Source: Mucilaginibacter sp. UBA4741
Lineage (GTDB): Bacteria; Bacteroidota; Bacteroidia; Sphingobacteriales; Sphingobacteriaceae
Assembly: GCA_002403905.1 (NCBI GenBank)
Contig: DHIR01000091.1
Span: forward strand, 977 to 8,977
DNA length: 8,001 bases
Direction: 5' to 3'
The position numbers and the translations under genes are program-made. Positions 6,127-8,001 of the stretch are shown one piece after another. Each line of letters begins with the position of its first letter. The stretch's first letter is position 1. The notes under the pieces are model-generated. The model worked only from the letters and a program-made list of their open reading frames with translations. It did no database searches and had not been told where the DNA came from.

Positions 6127-8001
6127 ATGTTCAGACGTATAAAAAACCAATACCTGAGATACTTCGTCATATTTATCTACGCTATAATCATATTTTTCTG
6201 TGCCGTTGAATTAAATTTTCTTTGGCTGTTTGGCTATACACCTGATATGCAGGATATTAAAAGCCCAAGCATGTCGGTCGGCTCGCAGGTATATACTGCT
6301 GATGGTAAACTGATTGGCGAATATTATCGCGAAAACCGCTCGCCTGTTGAATATAAAGAGATATCGCCCAGTATAGTAAACGCGTTGGTAGCTACCGAAG
6401 ATGTGCGTTTTTACAAGCATGGCGGGGTTGATTTTTATTCGTTTTTTACCAGTGTACTTTCAACCGCCAAAGGCGATAAACGCGGCGGCAGTACCATTAC
6501 ACAGCAGTTGGCAAAAAATCTATATTCAACCCGTAAAAGAAAATCGCAAGGTTTGTTAAGGCATATCCCGTTGGTGCGTACGCTGGTTTCTAAATGTAAA
6601 GAATGGTTAACCGCCTACAAAATTGAGCACGTTTATAACAAGCGAGAGATCTTAACCCTTTATTTAAATACCGTTCCGTTTGGTAATAACTCATTTGGTA
6701 TAAAGACCGCCACCCTAAAATTCTTTGATAAAACACCTGATGCTGTTACCCCTGCCGAAGCCGCAACGCTGATAGGCATGTTGAAGGCAACATCAACCTA
6801 TAATCCAATAAACAATCCAGACCGTGCGTTGGAACGCAGGAATACCGTGTTAAGCCAAATGGAGAAATACGGCTATTTAAATAAGGCTGATTATGACACT
6901 TATACCAAAATGCCGATAGGCTTAAATTTAAGCTATGTAGAAAATGATTCGCATGGCGATTCGTATATCCGTGAAGCGGTAGAACGCTGGCTTAAAAAAT
7001 GGTGTAAGGATAATGATTATGATCTTTATGAAGATGGTTTAAAGATCTATACTACAATAGATTCTCGCCTGCAACAATATGCCGAAGAAGCCGTGGCCGA
7101 AAAAATGAAAATGCTGCAAAAGCACCTTGATAATATATGGGGCACTAAAAATCCATGGCGGGACTCGAAAGGCAAGGAAATCGTAGATTTCCTGCAAAAA
7201 GCAGAACAGCACTTACCTATTTATAAGCTATTATCGGCAAAGTATCATGGCGATACTACCCAGATAAATCAATACTTTGAAAAATCTAAACGGATGAAGG
7301 TCTTTACCTGGAAAGGCGAAAAAGACACCACGTTTTCGAGTGTTGATTCTATTAAATACTATGCACGCATTTTAAATACCGGTATGATGACCATTGAACC
7401 ATCATCCGGAAAAATAAAAGTTTGGGTGGGTGGTATCAATCATAAATACTTTAATTACGATCACGTAAACCAATCGAAAAGGCAAGCCGGTTCCACTTTT
7501 AAACCTTTTGCTTATTTAACTGCTTTGGATAATGGCTTCACTCCTTGCGATAAATTTACAGACCAACCCGTTTCTATTAAATATAGCGATGGTGGCAAAG
7601 AGCAGGTTTGGGCACCAAACAATGCCGACTTTAAATTCAGCTACCAGGAAATGTCATTACGCTGGGCAATGGGTAAATCTGTAAACTCAATCACCGCCCA
7701 GCTAACTGAAAAGGTTGGGTGGGATAAAATTGTTGAGTACGCGTATAAATGCGGTATCGAAAGTCCTTTAAAGGCCGTTCCGTCTGTTTCGCTGGGATCA
7801 AATGATGTATCGGTTTATGAAATGGTGCGTGCTTATAGTACATTCCTTAATAAAGGTCAAAAAATAGACCCATTGTTGGTTACTAAAATAACTGATCAGG
7901 ATGGAAATACTTTGCAGGAGTTTGCCTTAAAAACAGAACAAGTTATAAGCCAGGAAGTTGCCTGGTTAATGTTATACATGTTCAGGGGCGGTATGGAAGA
8001 A
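6127..8001 (+). CDS. Class A penicillin-binding protein, PBP1A type (3' end missing)
   Basis: An open frame of 625 codons runs off the window. It encodes a bifunctional peptidoglycan synthase: a GT51 glycosyltransferase that polymerises lipid II, and a DD-transpeptidase that crosslinks stem peptides, anchored in the inner membrane with both domains in the periplasm. A short basic N-terminus (R3-R4, K6) precedes one membrane helix at about 12-36. GT51 motifs: catalytic E91 in A-T-E-D-V-R-F-Y-K-H; R-G-G-S-T-I-T-Q-Q-L-A-K-N-L at 119-132; K-R-E-I-L-T-L-Y-L-N-T-V-P-F-G at 172-186. Transpeptidase motifs: S456-T-F-K459 in A-G-S-T-F-K-P-F-A-Y (acylated serine S456, the beta-lactam target) and S518-V-N520. 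The third motif, KTG, must lie beyond 8001. About 100 residues between the two domains (320-420) form a charged linker. The ATG is preceded by no ribosome-binding sequence, but its position gives a proper anchor. Confidence 0.95.
   Translation, partial: MFRRIKNQYLRYFVIFIYAIIIFFCAVELNFLWLFGYTPDMQDIKSPSMSVGSQVYTADGKLIGEYYRENRSPVEYKEISPSIVNALVATEDVRFYKHGGVDFYSFFTSVLSTAKGDKRGGSTITQQLAKNLYSTRKRKSQGLLRHIPLVRTLVSKCKEWLTAYKIEHVYNKREILTLYLNTVPFGNNSFGIKTATLKFFDKTPDAVTPAEAATLIGMLKATSTYNPINNPDRALERRNTVLSQMEKYGYLNKADYDTYTKMPIGLNLSYVENDSHGDSYIREAVERWLKKWCKDNDYDLYEDGLKIYTTIDSRLQQYAEEAVAEKMKMLQKHLDNIWGTKNPWRDSKGKEIVDFLQKAEQHLPIYKLLSAKYHGDTTQINQYFEKSKRMKVFTWKGEKDTTFSSVDSIKYYARILNTGMMTIEPSSGKIKVWVGGINHKYFNYDHVNQSKRQAGSTFKPFAYLTALDNGFTPCDKFTDQPVSIKYSDGGKEQVWAPNNADFKFSYQEMSLRWAMGKSVNSITAQLTEKVGWDKIVEYAYKCGIESPLKAVPSVSLGSNDVSVYEMVRAYSTFLNKGQKIDPLLVTKITDQDGNTLQEFALKTEQVISQEVAWLMLYMFRGGMEE

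Overview
The window looks like ordinary chromosome from a member of the Bacteroidota, most likely the Sphingobacteriaceae (Mucilaginibacter or Pedobacter type). This is inferred from several things. G+C is about 40-42% where I counted single lines. Shine-Dalgarno sequences are absent before starts. AT-rich TAnnTTTG-like boxes lie close upstream of some genes. There is a secreted GH92 alpha-mannosidase, and protein sequences such as the penicillin-binding protein fit the group. No rRNA, tRNA, CRISPR array, transposase or phage gene was seen. Coding density is high and no gap exceeds 118 bases.

Layout. On the minus strand at the left edge is a lipoprotein substrate-binding protein of the TrpX/COG2984 type (20-985). 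Its stop codon overlaps by one base the ATG of a next gene, of which only 20 bases are visible; that gene is probably the ABC permease. An 87-bp divergent intergenic region follows. All remaining genes are on the plus strand: a YbdL-type methionine/glutamine aminotransferase (1073-2233), a YafV-type omega-amidase of the nitrilase superfamily (2274-3050), a secreted GH92 alpha-mannosidase with a C-terminal chitobiase-like domain (3109-5667, TTG start), a stand-alone TfoX N-terminal-domain protein 2 bp later (5670-6008), and the first 625 codons of a class A penicillin-binding protein (6127 to the window end).

How the genes fit together. The aminotransferase and omega-amidase form a recognisable metabolic pair. 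Transamination of 4-methylthio-2-oxobutanoate with glutamine regenerates methionine and gives 2-oxoglutaramate, which the omega-amidase hydrolyses to 2-oxoglutarate. The two genes also share a nearly identical leader motif. The mannosidase would trim alpha-mannosides in the periplasm or at the surface. The TfoX-like gene is probably co-transcribed with it, but no functional link is evident. The penicillin-binding protein appears to start a separate unit.

The most unusual thing here is a 33-codon block inside the GH92 gene (about 3994-4097). It is flanked by GTTGA direct repeats, is richer in G+C than its surroundings, and sits where I would expect the family to have a short linker. It looks like an in-frame insertion of a small repeat. 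No complete novel system was found.
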